Positions 1 to 8,019 of a stretch of 46,114 nt of DNA are shown here, in pieces. The translations under genes were made by a program, and so were the position numbers. The number at the start of each line of letters is the position of its first letter. Position 1 is the first letter of the stretch. Under the pieces are notes generated by a model. That model searched no databases, had not been told where the DNA came from, and worked only from the letters and a program-made list of their open reading frames with translations. Origin of the DNA: an uncultured Bacilli bacterium (GTDB lineage: Bacteria > Bacillota_I > Bacilli_A > RF39 > UBA660); NCBI GenBank assembly GCA_934086145.1, contig CAKOHV010000013.1, positions 1 through 46,114 on the forward strand, read 5' to 3'.

Positions 1-177
1 AAATTTTCTGTTTCTATTTTTTCTTAAAATATCATAACCATGCTTATCTATTAATCTAGTTAAATATTCAACATTAGCATGTAATATTTTATATTTTGAA
101 CACAATGATGAAATTGATAATCCTGATTTTCTATCATTATACAAATTTATTTTATCTTCAAATGATAATTTTCCCAT
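1..177 (-). CDS. IS3-family transposase OrfA, N-terminal 59 residues (partial)
   Basis: The reading frame starts at ATG 177 and runs off the left edge of the window without a stop. The first residues are MGKLSFEDKINLYNDRKSG, followed by a helix-turn-helix stretch (SISSLCSKYKI) and a second helix with RLIDKHGYDILRK. This is the DNA-binding N-terminus common to IS150-type OrfA proteins, which recognise the element ends. Catalysis by the DDE domain would be in OrfB, outside the window. No internal stop is present in the visible part, so the gene may be intact. No strong ribosome binding site is seen. Confidence 0.75.
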   Translation of the reverse strand, partial: MGKLSFEDKINLYNDRKSGLSISSLCSKYKILHANVEYLTRLIDKHGYDILRKNRNRKF

Positions 178-218
178 ATAAAAACCTCGTTTCTATTTTG
201 TCCAAGAAACGGGGTTCA
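1..218 (-). mobile_element. IS3-family (IS150-like) insertion sequence, one end only
   Basis: The terminal end of an insertion sequence read on the minus strand. Its outer end begins with TGAACCCCGTTTCTTGGACA (read on the minus strand from 218), which has the TG start and TCTTGGACA-type ends typical of IS150-group IS3 elements. The transposase OrfA starts 41 bp further in. The rest of the element, including OrfB and the other inverted repeat, lies off the left edge. The junction is 10 bp past the sufU stop codon. Confidence 0.75.
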
Positions 219-228
219 TATCAACATC

Positions 229-666
229 TTACATTTTTTTATTTTCTTCGTATTTAGCTAAAGCCTTTTCAAGAGCACGCCAAGGAATTGTTGCACAATT
301 TTTTCGATTTTGTTGTTTATATATTTCATCATAGCAGTTGGCTTCTTCAAGGACTTCTGGATTATACTCTTTTTCATCAATCATATTATAATAATTAGTA
401 ATTAAATTTTTAACTTCATCAACAGTTTTGCCAATTAATAATTTTATCATGATGGAAGTAGCTGAAGTAGAAATAGCGCAAGCTTCGCCTTCAAAATGAA
501 CATCTTTTATTTTATCATCTTCAAATAAAACGTATAAATCAATGTTGTCGATGCAAGTTTCGCTATTTAAATTTACTTTGATATATTTTTCATCAGTTAT
601 AACTCCCCTATTTAAGGGATTTAAATAATTTTCCATGATTATTTCTTTTTTTATTTCTTGATTCAT
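229..666 (-). CDS. sufU: Fe-S cluster assembly sulfurtransferase/scaffold SufU
   Basis: SufU takes persulfide sulfur from SufS and hands it to SufBCD for Fe-S cluster assembly in the cytosol. At 145 residues it has the usual length. The zinc ligands of the family are visible: Cys38 and Asp40 (ETCID, where most members have CGD), Cys63 (GEACAIS) and Cys124 (KNCATIPW). The ATG at 666 is preceded by AGGAAG; a second Met at residue 11 is an alternative start. The gene lies 11 bp behind sufS and is probably cotranscribed with it. An IS3-family element begins 10 bp after its stop, where sufB would be expected in a sufCDSUB operon. Confidence 0.9.
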   Translation of the reverse strand: MNQEIKKEIIMENYLNPLNRGVITDEKYIKVNLNSETCIDNIDLYVLFEDDKIKDVHFEGEACAISTSATSIMIKLLIGKTVDEVKNLITNYYNMIDEKEYNPEVLEEANCYDEIYKQQNRKNCATIPWRALEKALAKYEENKKM

Positions 667-677
667 TGTGACACTTC

Positions 678-1874
678 CTATAGCATTTCATTTAATATTT
701 TATTTTTATCTTTTAATAAGTCAACGACTTGGTCTATTTCTTCATAAGTATTATAAAAATAAATGCTTAGACGAACGGTATTTTTGGCACCAACTTCATT
801 TTTTAGAATTTTAGCACAATGGTTACCAGCACGAACACAAACGTTATACTTGTTTAGGTAAACTGCAACGTCTTGGGCAAAGATTCCTTCCACATTGAAA
901 GCAATAATACCACTATCACTTTCTTCATTAATAATTTCTATATGGCTAATATTTTTTAGTTTGTCATAAGCATATCGACGAAGTTTTTGCTCATAGGCCG
1001 CAATATTATCCATACCAATGTTACTTAGGTAGTCAATTGCTGCTCCAAGGCCAATTGCTCCCTCAATATTAGGAGTTCCAGCTTCAAGACGAGTTGGCAA
1101 TTCTTTTAGATATACTTCATCAACGGAATCAAATGATTCATTCATACCACCACCTAGATTAGTCGGTTCCATCGCATTTAGAAGTTCATATTTACCATAT
1201 AAAACACCGATGCCAGTTGGGCCACACATTTTATGGCCAGAAAAAGCTAGAAAATCGCAATCAAGTGCTTGAACATCAATTGGTATGTGGGCAACACTTT
1301 GAGCCCCGTCAACTACGACGAAGATATTGTGTTCATGAGCAAACTGACATATTTCTTTTAATGGACGTAAATCGCCGATGACATTCGTAATTTGGGCTAA
1401 ACTTATGACCTTAGTACGAGGTGTTATACTTTTTTTTAAGTTATTTAAGGTTACGTAATGATTATCATCTAATTCACAGAATTTAACAACCGCCCCATTG
1501 GTTTTAGCTAGACGGAACCAAGGTAAGACATTAGAGGCGTGTTCACTTTCAGTAATAATTATTTCGTCATTTGCTTCTAGGTTATGGCGAAAAAAGCCGT
1601 TGGCAATCATATTTAGTGAATCAGTAGCACCACTTGTAAAAACTATTTCTTGACGACTTTTGGCATTAATAAATTTTTGAACCTTATCACGAGCTCCTTC
1701 ATACTCCATGTCAACACGCATCGAAATATCATAATCTCCGCGATGCGCATTAGCAGTATATTGAGTATAATAAGAATTTATTTTTTCAACAACAGAGATT
1801 GGTTTCCATGTCGTTGCACCATTATCTAGATAAATAATGCCTTTTTTAAGCATTGGAAAATCTTCACGATTCAT
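678..1874 (-). CDS. sufS: Cysteine desulfurase SufS
   Basis: PLP-dependent class V aminotransferase-fold enzyme that removes sulfur from L-cysteine and passes it to SufU. It is about 398 residues long, as usual. Counting from an in-frame GTG at 1883, the key residues are His115 in TESEHASN, Asp192 and Gln195 in VDGAQS, the PLP lysine Lys218 in SGHKMCGP and the persulfide Cys356 in RAGNHCAK (most SufS have RxGHHCA). The ATG at 1874 is chosen because GGGAGGTGA sits just upstream. The upstream GTG is part of that ribosome binding site, and the sufD stop TGA is embedded in it, so translation is likely coupled. Confidence 0.95.
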   Translation of the reverse strand: MNREDFPMLKKGIIYLDNGATTWKPISVVEKINSYYTQYTANAHRGDYDISMRVDMEYEGARDKVQKFINAKSRQEIVFTSGATDSLNMIANGFFRHNLEANDEIIITESEHASNVLPWFRLAKTNGAVVKFCELDDNHYVTLNNLKKSITPRTKVISLAQITNVIGDLRPLKEICQFAHEHNIFVVVDGAQSVAHIPIDVQALDCDFLAFSGHKMCGPTGIGVLYGKYELLNAMEPTNLGGGMNESFDSVDEVYLKELPTRLEAGTPNIEGAIGLGAAIDYLSNIGMDNIAAYEQKLRRYAYDKLKNISHIEIINEESDSGIIAFNVEGIFAQDVAVYLNKYNVCVRAGNHCAKILKNEVGAKNTVRLSIYFYNTYEEIDQVVDLLKDKNKILNEML

Positions 1875-1879
1875 ATTTT

Positions 1880-2578
1880 TCACCTCCCAATTAGTTCTTT
1901 AATTGTTTCTTGTTCAGATGTAGGTAACTCTAAGTTGTTTATCAGAAAGCCGTTTTTAATCAAATTAGAAGATGCTTCACGGCTTAATCCTTTACTCATT
2001 AAATAAAATAATTCATCCTGCTTTAAGCCACTTAAAGTAGCCGCATGGTTAACTTCAACTTCATTAGAAGATACTAAAAGATCAGGAATGATTATGTTTT
2101 CTTCATTATTTAAGATAAGAATTCTTATATCTTCTAAGATAATATTTTCTTTCGTTTTTTTTACAGCATCTGAAGTACAAGCAATTTTTAGAGAGCCTTT
2201 TTTTTCTGTAACAGCTCTAATGTCAATATTAGTATTGTTATTATCACCTTTTATATTACTATTAAAAGTGATGGTTCCTTTATCATAAGCAATAATTGAA
2301 TAATTAAAAATGGCATTACTATCATTTCCTTGGTTAATAGTTATATTACTATTTATTTTATCAGAAATAAGAAAACGATTATAAAGTAAGGAACTATTTT
2401 TATTTAAATTAATAATTATTTCAACATTATCTTCTGTAGTGTTAATAATTTCATTTACTAAAACCTTTCCGGTTACTTCAATAACAACTTTGGCAGCTTT
2501 GATTTCTAGGTCAAATACGTTGTTTGCTAACTTTATTTTTTCTTCTTTTTCTACTATTATTTTATTCATTTTTCCCAT
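1880..2578 (-). CDS. sufD: Short SufD-like Fe-S assembly protein
   Basis: Member of the SufB/SufD beta-helix superfamily and presumed partner of SufC in the Fe-S assembly complex. The C-terminal part is recognisable: NHAATLSGLKQDELFYLMSK followed by GLSREASSNLIKNGFL, which matches the conserved HGAT...LFYL..RG...A..L...GF block. At 232 residues it is about half of usual SufD, and the N-terminal domain is missing or greatly reduced. It lies 6 bp after sufC, with AGGA overlapping the sufC stop, and its own stop sits in the sufS ribosome binding site. It could be a functional minimal SufD or a shortened copy; the intact frame favours function. Confidence 0.8.
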   Translation of the reverse strand: MGKMNKIIVEKEEKIKLANNVFDLEIKAAKVVIEVTGKVLVNEIINTTEDNVEIIINLNKNSSLLYNRFLISDKINSNITINQGNDSNAIFNYSIIAYDKGTITFNSNIKGDNNNTNIDIRAVTEKKGSLKIACTSDAVKKTKENIILEDIRILILNNEENIIIPDLLVSSNEVEVNHAATLSGLKQDELFYLMSKGLSREASSNLIKNGFLINNLELPTSEQETIKELIGR

Positions 2579-2584
2579 TCAGTC

Positions 2585-3325
2585 CTATTCGTTTGTCTCG
2601 CTTAAATTGCTAAAGCCATTTTTTTCAATAAGATTAGCAAGGCCTTTGTCACCAGTTTTAATAATTTTTTTATTTTTGATAATATGAATATAATCAGGTT
2701 CTAAAATATTTAGTAGTTTAGGATTATGAGTAATTATTAATATACTACAATTAGTTTCTTCATGATATTCTTTTAAAGAGTTAGCAACAATCTTTAAGGC
2801 ATCCACATCTAAACCAGAGTCAACCTCATCAAGGATTAGGAAAGATGGTTTAAGCATCCATACGTGAATAAGTTCATTTTTTTTGCGTTCGCCGCCACTC
2901 ATTCCATCATTAATATTACGATGAAGGAAGTTTTCAGGAACATTTAATTTTTCACAGATAGCTTTAGCTTCTTTATAGAATTTGAAAATATCAATGTGTT
3001 CGTTATTTTTTTCAGAAAGAGCCATTCTAAGCATTTCAGCATTAGTAACACCTTCAATAGCAATCGGATTTTGACTTATCATCATAATTCCTAAACGACT
3101 AATTTCCGTTGTGGTTAGGTTTGCTAAATCGGTATCTTTATAGATTATTTGGCCTTTTTTTACAACATAGTTAGGGTCTTTTAAAATAGTACGACAAATA
3201 GTACTTTTGCCAACACCATTTGGTCCCATTAAGGCATGGACTTCACCATCATTAATATCCAAGTTAAAATCTTTTAATATTTCTTTATTTTCTGCTTCAA
3301 CAGTTAAATCTTTTATTGATAACAT
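2585..3325 (-). CDS. sufC: Fe-S cluster assembly ATPase SufC
   Basis: Soluble ABC-type ATPase that drives the SufBCD scaffold. The 246 residues contain a Walker A GPNGVGKST (34-42), a Q-loop SQNP near 84, the signature MSGGERKK (142-149, the SufC-specific form), Walker B SFLILDEVDSG (161-171) and the switch histidine His200. It is the first gene of the suf operon. The start ATG is preceded by GGAGGTGATTA, a near-perfect ribosome binding site. Confidence 0.96.
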   Translation of the reverse strand: MLSIKDLTVEAENKEILKDFNLDINDGEVHALMGPNGVGKSTICRTILKDPNYVVKKGQIIYKDTDLANLTTTEISRLGIMMISQNPIAIEGVTNAEMLRMALSEKNNEHIDIFKFYKEAKAICEKLNVPENFLHRNINDGMSGGERKKNELIHVWMLKPSFLILDEVDSGLDVDALKIVANSLKEYHEETNCSILIITHNPKLLNILEPDYIHIIKNKKIIKTGDKGLANLIEKNGFSNLSETNE

Positions 3326-3342
3326 AATTAATCACCTCCATT

Positions 3343-3351
3343 ATTTTAGCA
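3343..3351 (-). promoter_or_regulatory. Extended -10 promoter of the suf operon
   Basis: On the minus strand TGCTAAAAT lies 18 bp before the sufC start, an extended -10 (TGn plus five of six matches to TATAAT). No good -35 was found, which is usual for extended -10 promoters. It falls between the sufC ribosome binding site and the upstream terminator. Confidence 0.4.
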
Positions 3352-3376
3352 TCTTTCGTTTTAGAAGTCTATGAAT

Positions 3377-3400
3377 AAAAAAAGCACTTAAAGTGCTTTA
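3377..3400 (-). terminator. Intrinsic terminator overlapping the NUDIX gene stop
   Basis: AAAGCACTT and AAGTGCTTT form a tight stem, followed by a T-run in minus-strand transcripts. The 5' arm begins within the TAA stop codon of the NUDIX gene. Confidence 0.8.
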
Positions 3401-4021
3401 TTCCCAGCTTACTGGCTCATTTTGGATAATCTTTTTGGCTAAGCGTAAATATTTTTCATAATATTGAGTTTCATCTAAGTAAGCGGTAATAAAATCATCT
3501 TTAGTAAATTCTTGATTTCCATAGGGAGTTTGACCCTGAATCGTGTCATGAGGTTTTGTAACGAAAGATAAAAGATCATCAATATCGAAAGCAACAAAGT
3601 ATAAGACTTCATCATCAATACTTTGTAATTTTTCTTGGGAAAAATCATGATCATAAATATGCTCATAATGAAATTCTCTTATAATATAATGATCATTTAT
3701 GATAACGTTAGTTTTATGCATCCCTAAGTAATGTAATTGGTCATATGAAACATCTATTGAGGATTCTTCTTTTATTTCACGAGGGCCATCTTGGTAAGTT
3801 TCCCCACTAATTAAATGACCACCAACAGAAATATCTAATTTATTTAGCGAAGATACCGGATTATGGGTGTTATTTTTATATTGTAAATAGACTAAGTTTT
3901 GCTTGGAATCTATGAAAAGGCAAGCAAATACTTGGTGCCAATAACCTTTTTCATGGACTTCTTTTTTGCTTTTTGTTCCTAAAAATTGATGGTTTTCATC
4001 AAAGATGTCGAGCATTTCCAT
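3398..4021 (-). CDS. NUDIX hydrolase
   Basis: Hydrolase of nucleoside diphosphate-X compounds, 207 residues. The Nudix box is at 68-86: GHLISGE, six residues, then REIKEES. The spacing between the first Glu and RE is one residue shorter than the textbook box, as in the subfamily close to isopentenyl-diphosphate isomerases. The N-terminus (LDIFDENHQFLG, KGYWHQVFACLFI) also fits that subfamily. The substrate cannot be read from sequence. It overlaps the MazG-like gene by 23 bp and ends the operon; a weak GGAAAA precedes the ATG, and a second Met two codons later is possible. The pairing with a MazG-like protein suggests removal of damaged nucleotides (inference). Confidence 0.85.
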   Translation of the reverse strand: MEMLDIFDENHQFLGTKSKKEVHEKGYWHQVFACLFIDSKQNLVYLQYKNNTHNPVSSLNKLDISVGGHLISGETYQDGPREIKEESSIDVSYDQLHYLGMHKTNVIINDHYIIREFHYEHIYDHDFSQEKLQSIDDEVLYFVAFDIDDLLSFVTKPHDTIQGQTPYGNQEFTKDDFITAYLDETQYYEKYLRLAKKIIQNEPVSWE

Positions 4022-4562
4022 TAGCTATTTTCCTTTTAACAAAGTTATCGGCATCTTCATACATATCGTCAAATTCTTTGCTCATGTTTAAATTATAATA
4101 ATCAGCCATTTTTAGGACAATAATAAATACTTTTACTATACGGTCTTTAATAAAGGCATTAATATCGGCAAAATTAGTACGATCTTTTGAAAAACGATAG
4201 CCATATTTTTCTAGTAAGGCTTCTGTTAATTGGCCAAAAAGAATGCTTAAGCCGTCAAGGCGCGAATATTGATAGTTTTGGTATTCATCTAGAGAGTTTA
4301 ATTCAATCTTTTCAAGGTATAGTAAGTAACACAATTGAAGTAAGACATCACTTAGTTCATCGCCTAGGTTATTAATAGGACGATTTATTTCGGTGATGTC
4401 TTCATCATGATTAAATGTATTAAAGACGTGGCCAATTTGAACATTAAGTTCTAATAAGACAATTAAACTATTCCATTCTTTATTAGGTAATTTGCTAAAC
4501 TCATTAGATAAAAGTAGCGCTTTTTTATATTCATTAGTTAAAAATAATTGTAAATTATTCAT
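3999..4562 (-). CDS. MazG-like nucleotide pyrophosphohydrolase family protein
   Basis: All-alpha protein of 187 residues with the helix pair of the MazG/dUTPase superfamily: LLELNVQIGH (Glu38, Gln42) and GDELSDVLLQL (Glu69, Asp72), which supply the Mg2+-binding acidic residues. Family members hydrolyse NTPs or dNTPs to monophosphate and PPi. The rest is helical and not specific. It lies 12 bp after the radical SAM gene and overlaps the NUDIX gene, so all three are likely cotranscribed. Family placement rests on the two motifs only. Confidence 0.65.
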   Translation of the reverse strand: MNNLQLFLTNEYKKALLLSNEFSKLPNKEWNSLIVLLELNVQIGHVFNTFNHDEDITEINRPINNLGDELSDVLLQLCYLLYLEKIELNSLDEYQNYQYSRLDGLSILFGQLTEALLEKYGYRFSKDRTNFADINAFIKDRIVKVFIIVLKMADYYNLNMSKEFDDMYEDADNFVKRKIANGNARHL

Positions 4563-4574
4563 TGCTTTGCTCCT

Positions 4575-5693
4575 TTAAAAAATTAGTGGTTTTGAGTTAG
4601 TAATGGAAGAATTAAAATGAATATCATCTTCTTGACGTTTTTCAATAGAAATTTTATAACCTAAAATACGAGTTAAATAAGCAGCATCAGGAATAGTAAG
4701 TTTACTATTTTTTACGATAATATTATTATCTTCTCTAACTAATTCAATTTCACTGTTATATTTGCCTAAACGTTTGATTAAATCAAAAAGAAGTTGGTCA
4801 ACGTTTTGTGGTTGATTCTTTTGGAAAGTACGGCAACGCTTTCTTTGTTCGGGAGAACAATGGTTATAATTTTTACATTCAAAGGTACCAAAATATTGAG
4901 GGCATGGTTCCTCTAAAGTTTGAGCTAAAGCACAATAGTTAGTTTGAAAAACATTTTGTGAATGTTGATAGTCTTTGAAGAAAAAATCATAAGCTTCATG
5001 AGGCCAAATACTAGAGGCATTTATGCAAGCTTCTGGATTAGTTTTAGCCAGTGGTAAAAAATCTATTTTATCTATAAAGTCAGATCTTAGTTTCAAACCA
5101 GTTATTACAGAAACACTGGTATATTGATTAACAAAATCTAACATTTCTTTTATATTTTTAGCACTAGAGTTTTCTTGAAGAAATGGTCGATAATAGTGAA
5201 TTATTCGGATACCTCTAGACGCTAAATTATAGAAATTAAGTTTGATATTTTCATAGTCTATGTTAGGTTCATATTTTTTACCTAAACCAGAAAAACTCAA
5301 ATAGACAACTATTTTAAACCCCTTTTTTGTTAGTTCATCTAAATAATCAAGAATGTAATCAGGAATAAGGCATTTAGTTATTATGATAATAGGATTGGAA
5401 ACATTCTTACTAGCCAAAATTTCTAATAATTCTTTCATATAATGAGCATTTTTTTCGTTTAGGAAAGCATCAGTTCCTGGTAATAGACAAAGTGGAATGC
5501 GTGAATCATAGTATTTTGAAGAAAGTAAATAAGATATGGTTTCACTGGCACTTGCCACTATTTTAGGTTGCGATAAGTTATCACCCTTGCCTTGAAGGAA
5601 GCAATATTTGCAACCGTTAGTACAGCCTTGAATTGAATCAATAGATAACCAAGTATCATGCATATCAATGATATTTGAGATACTACATTCCAT
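4575..5693 (-). CDS. Radical SAM protein with a Cys-rich C-terminal half
   Basis: The cluster-binding motif is GCTNGCKYCF (Cys27, Cys31 and Cys34 counted from an in-frame GTG at 5702; three fewer from the ATG), a CxxxCxxC motif for the [4Fe-4S] cluster that cleaves S-adenosylmethionine. The middle of the protein looks like the TIM-barrel. A stretch around residues 255-290 has many cysteines (NYCALAQ, EEPCPQYFG, FECKNYNHC, KRCRTF), which may bind a further Fe-S cluster. The ATG at 5693 is chosen because GGGTGA lies just upstream. It is the first gene of the operon with MazG-like and NUDIX proteins. The substrate is unknown; the general architecture resembles the SPL-like/COG1533 group, but this is not certain. 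Confidence 0.8.
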   Translation of the reverse strand: MECSISNIIDMHDTWLSIDSIQGCTNGCKYCFLQGKGDNLSQPKIVASASETISYLLSSKYYDSRIPLCLLPGTDAFLNEKNAHYMKELLEILASKNVSNPIIIITKCLIPDYILDYLDELTKKGFKIVVYLSFSGLGKKYEPNIDYENIKLNFYNLASRGIRIIHYYRPFLQENSSAKNIKEMLDFVNQYTSVSVITGLKLRSDFIDKIDFLPLAKTNPEACINASSIWPHEAYDFFFKDYQHSQNVFQTNYCALAQTLEEPCPQYFGTFECKNYNHCSPEQRKRCRTFQKNQPQNVDQLLFDLIKRLGKYNSEIELVREDNNIIVKNSKLTIPDAAYLTRILGYKISIEKRQEDDIHFNSSITNSKPLIF

Positions 5694-5718
5694 ATAAATC
5701 ACCCTTAATTTCTTTTCT

Positions 5719-5727
5719 ATAATAGCA
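5719..5727 (-). promoter_or_regulatory. Extended -10 promoter of the radical SAM operon
   Basis: TGCTATTAT on the minus strand, 26 bp before the start codon. No clear -35. Confidence 0.4.
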
Positions 5728-5780
5728 TATTTTTGTTATAATTTATAATATTTAAAATTCATCTTTGATATAATTTTTAG

Positions 5781-6677
5781 TTATAGTTGGCTTTTGCTTT
5801 CAGTAATAACATTAATAAACTCTTTAGTAGACGAAGTCAAAGAAATTTCATCATATATGATATTAATATCTTCAGAAGGAAGACCATCACCTAACTCAAT
5901 AATTTGTAAGTTTGGTTGGTTTAAAGCCACTTTACGTGGTAAATACCCTATTCCACAACCATCCATTGTGTAGCTTAACATCATTTCTGTAGTTTCAAGT
6001 TCCATAATCGGATTAGCATTGATAGTTTTTTTATAGAAGACTTCTTCAATTTTCTTACGAGCATTTGATGTTTTTACGGGTAAAAGTAACGGATAATTAG
6101 TTAGATCTTCTAAAGTTTTTACATCAATATTTAAAGAAGATGGATTGTAAGCAAAGCAATATTCATCATTAGTTAGTTTTATACACTTTAAATCTTTAGG
6201 AGCTTCTTCGCCGGCAATAATTAATAAGTCTAAGGTATGTTGTGTCAAAAGATTAAGCAAAGCTTTATTATTATTACTAGCCATTTTAATAATGATATTA
6301 GGATGTTCTTTCATAAAGAGTTCAATTTTGTCCTTTAAATAATAAACACCTAAAGAAGATGTAATTCCTATGGAAACTTTACCTTGCGTTAATTCTTTAG
6401 TTTCTTGCAATTGCTTTTCGCCAAGCATTAGAAAATTATAAGCTTTTTCAACATATCTTAATAGAGTTTTAGCCTCAGGCGTTAATTCAATGCCACGATT
6501 GTTACGATTAAAAAGAATGGTATTCAACTCGTATTCAAGATTTTGAACATGTTTAGAAATAGCCGGTTGAGAAATATGTAGAACCTTGGACGACTCGGAA
6601 AAACTCTTAGTTTTAGCAACAACATAAAAGACACGATATAAATTAAGATTTAAATTTGTACAAGGTAATGATGACAT
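5781..6677 (-). CDS. LysR-family transcriptional regulator
   Basis: Standard LysR length (298 residues). The winged helix-turn-helix is at the N-terminus (NLYRVFYVVAKTKSFSESS, then KVLHISQPAISKHVQNLE and LFNRNNRGIELTPEAK). The substrate-binding domain starts near residue 90 (GKVSIGITSSLGVYYLKD) and has the periplasmic-binding-like pattern. LysR proteins usually control a divergent or neighbouring gene and their own gene. Here the nearest divergent partner is absent, since both neighbours read the same way, so the target is unclear; the radical SAM operon 88 bp downstream is a candidate. Ribosome binding site GAGGGGGG precedes the ATG. Confidence 0.93.
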   Translation of the reverse strand: MSSLPCTNLNLNLYRVFYVVAKTKSFSESSKVLHISQPAISKHVQNLEYELNTILFNRNNRGIELTPEAKTLLRYVEKAYNFLMLGEKQLQETKELTQGKVSIGITSSLGVYYLKDKIELFMKEHPNIIIKMASNNNKALLNLLTQHTLDLLIIAGEEAPKDLKCIKLTNDEYCFAYNPSSLNIDVKTLEDLTNYPLLLPVKTSNARKKIEEVFYKKTINANPIMELETTEMMLSYTMDGCGIGYLPRKVALNQPNLQIIELGDGLPSEDINIIYDEISLTSSTKEFINVITESKSQL

Positions 6678-6703
6678 GGCGTTCCCCCCTCTTGTTGTCG
6701 TTT

Positions 6704-6731
6704 ATTATAAAGACTATATTTTTTTTGTCAA
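6704..6731 (-). promoter_or_regulatory. Promoter of the LysR gene
   Basis: On the minus strand TTGACA (6726-6731), 16 bp spacer, TATAAT (6704-6709): consensus hexamers for the housekeeping sigma factor. Confidence 0.75.
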
Positions 6732-6749
6732 GTCTTGATATAACTAATA

Positions 6750-6787
6750 AAAAAATGACTATAATTTTTAGTTATAGTCATTTTTTT
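6750..6787 (-). terminator. Intrinsic terminator of the thioredoxin-like gene
   Basis: Stem AAATGACTATAA / TTATAGTCATTT with a short loop and a T-run in minus-strand transcripts. It starts at the stop codon of the upstream gene. Confidence 0.85.
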
Positions 6788-7967
6788 ATGAATTAGTCTT
6801 TAACCATTCAGTAAATTCTTCAGTACTTAAAGATCCTTCAGTAGCTTGGGCTACAGCACCATTTTTAATAGCTAATAAGGTTGGCGTTGAAGTAAAGGCA
6901 AAATAATTACGTAAACGATTAACTTCTTCCGTACTCATGCTAGTTATGTCTAAACGATAAGCAACTTGATTTTGAGCTTTTAAGACTTCATTGGCGATTG
7001 GTTCAAAAGTAACACAAAAATAGCAAGTTTCACTAGAAATTAAAGCTGTTATATTTTCTCCTTCAGCAATTTTAACTTCAAAGTCATCAATAGTTATGTT
7101 TTTAATATTTGAATACTGAATTTGATCATCAGAACTATCATTTGAAGCACTATTATTGTTTCCATCAATAGTTTCTATCTTATTATAATTATCGGTATTA
7201 ATAATCGTTGTGTTATTTTTATCTTCAGCTTGCGCCTTTTGTGTATAATTAACACTATATATAATACAACTAATGATTGTTATAGTAATAGCGACAATTA
7301 ATATAATGATAATATTGCGATTAACAGGACTGCGTTTAACAACTTTGTCTTTTAAAAGAATATTATCTTCATTTAATTTATTAACTACTTCTTCAAGATT
7401 TTTACGTTGCGTACCATCAAAAATCATGGTTTTTTCAAGTTGAGAAGAATTTTCTGGTACTTCAGTAGTTAAATTCTCGTCCTTAGGAACTTCTTCCTTC
7501 TTTTTAGGTTCTAAAGCTACTTTAGGAGCGTTCTTCTTAGCAGCCTTAGTAGGTTCATCATTTTTTTCAACTTTGGAAGTTGGTTGCTTAGAAGGAGCTT
7601 TTTTAGGACTAGGAGTTGGTTTTGGCGAAGAAACTTTGGTTGAAGTAGTTACCTTTTTTTCTTCCTTAGTCTTAGCCTTTAATTCGGTATTTTTATGTTC
7701 TTCTTGTTTTTTAGGAGCTGGGGTTGACGCTTTAGCTGGATGATTAGTTGCCACTTTAGAATTTGAACCATTATCTTTTGGCAAATTGGTCTTGGTTACT
7801 TTGGGAGCATTTTTCTTTGAAGGAGTGGCGCCAGAATTCTTTTTTACTTGAGCAGTCGGTTTAGTCTTAGGTGAAGTTTTAGGATTTTGCGTATTTTTAT
7901 GAGCTGTTTTTTTATTATTATTGTTTTTAGTCGTTTTATTTACTTGATTTTTTTTCTTTTCTTCCAT
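6786..7967 (-). CDS. Membrane-anchored thioredoxin-like protein with a long Lys/Pro/Thr-rich cytosolic tail
   Basis: About 393 residues in three parts. Residues 1-170 are low-complexity, rich in Lys, Pro, Thr and Asn and probably disordered. One transmembrane segment follows at about 219-239 (NIIIILIVAITITIISCII). The C-terminal third, on the outer face of the membrane, is thioredoxin-like with a CYFC motif at 315-318 and a cis-proline-type TSTPTLL segment. By family it would be a thiol-disulfide or reductase-type protein; no oxidised substrate is indicated. The ATG at 7967 has AAGGTG upstream. An anchored thioredoxin fold with such a basic internal tail is uncommon; the tail might bind nucleic acid or the inner membrane face (inference). 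Confidence 0.8.
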   Translation of the reverse strand: MEEKKKNQVNKTTKNNNNKKTAHKNTQNPKTSPKTKPTAQVKKNSGATPSKKNAPKVTKTNLPKDNGSNSKVATNHPAKASTPAPKKQEEHKNTELKAKTKEEKKVTTSTKVSSPKPTPSPKKAPSKQPTSKVEKNDEPTKAAKKNAPKVALEPKKKEEVPKDENLTTEVPENSSQLEKTMIFDGTQRKNLEEVVNKLNEDNILLKDKVVKRSPVNRNIIIILIVAITITIISCIIYSVNYTQKAQAEDKNNTTIINTDNYNKIETIDGNNNSASNDSSDDQIQYSNIKNITIDDFEVKIAEGENITALISSETCYFCVTFEPIANEVLKAQNQVAYRLDITSMSTEEVNRLRNYFAFTSTPTLLAIKNGAVAQATEGSLSTEEFTEWLKTNS

Positions 7968-8019
7968 AGATTCACACCTTATTTTCAATATATAATATAT
8001 TTTAGCATTTTTTTTACAT

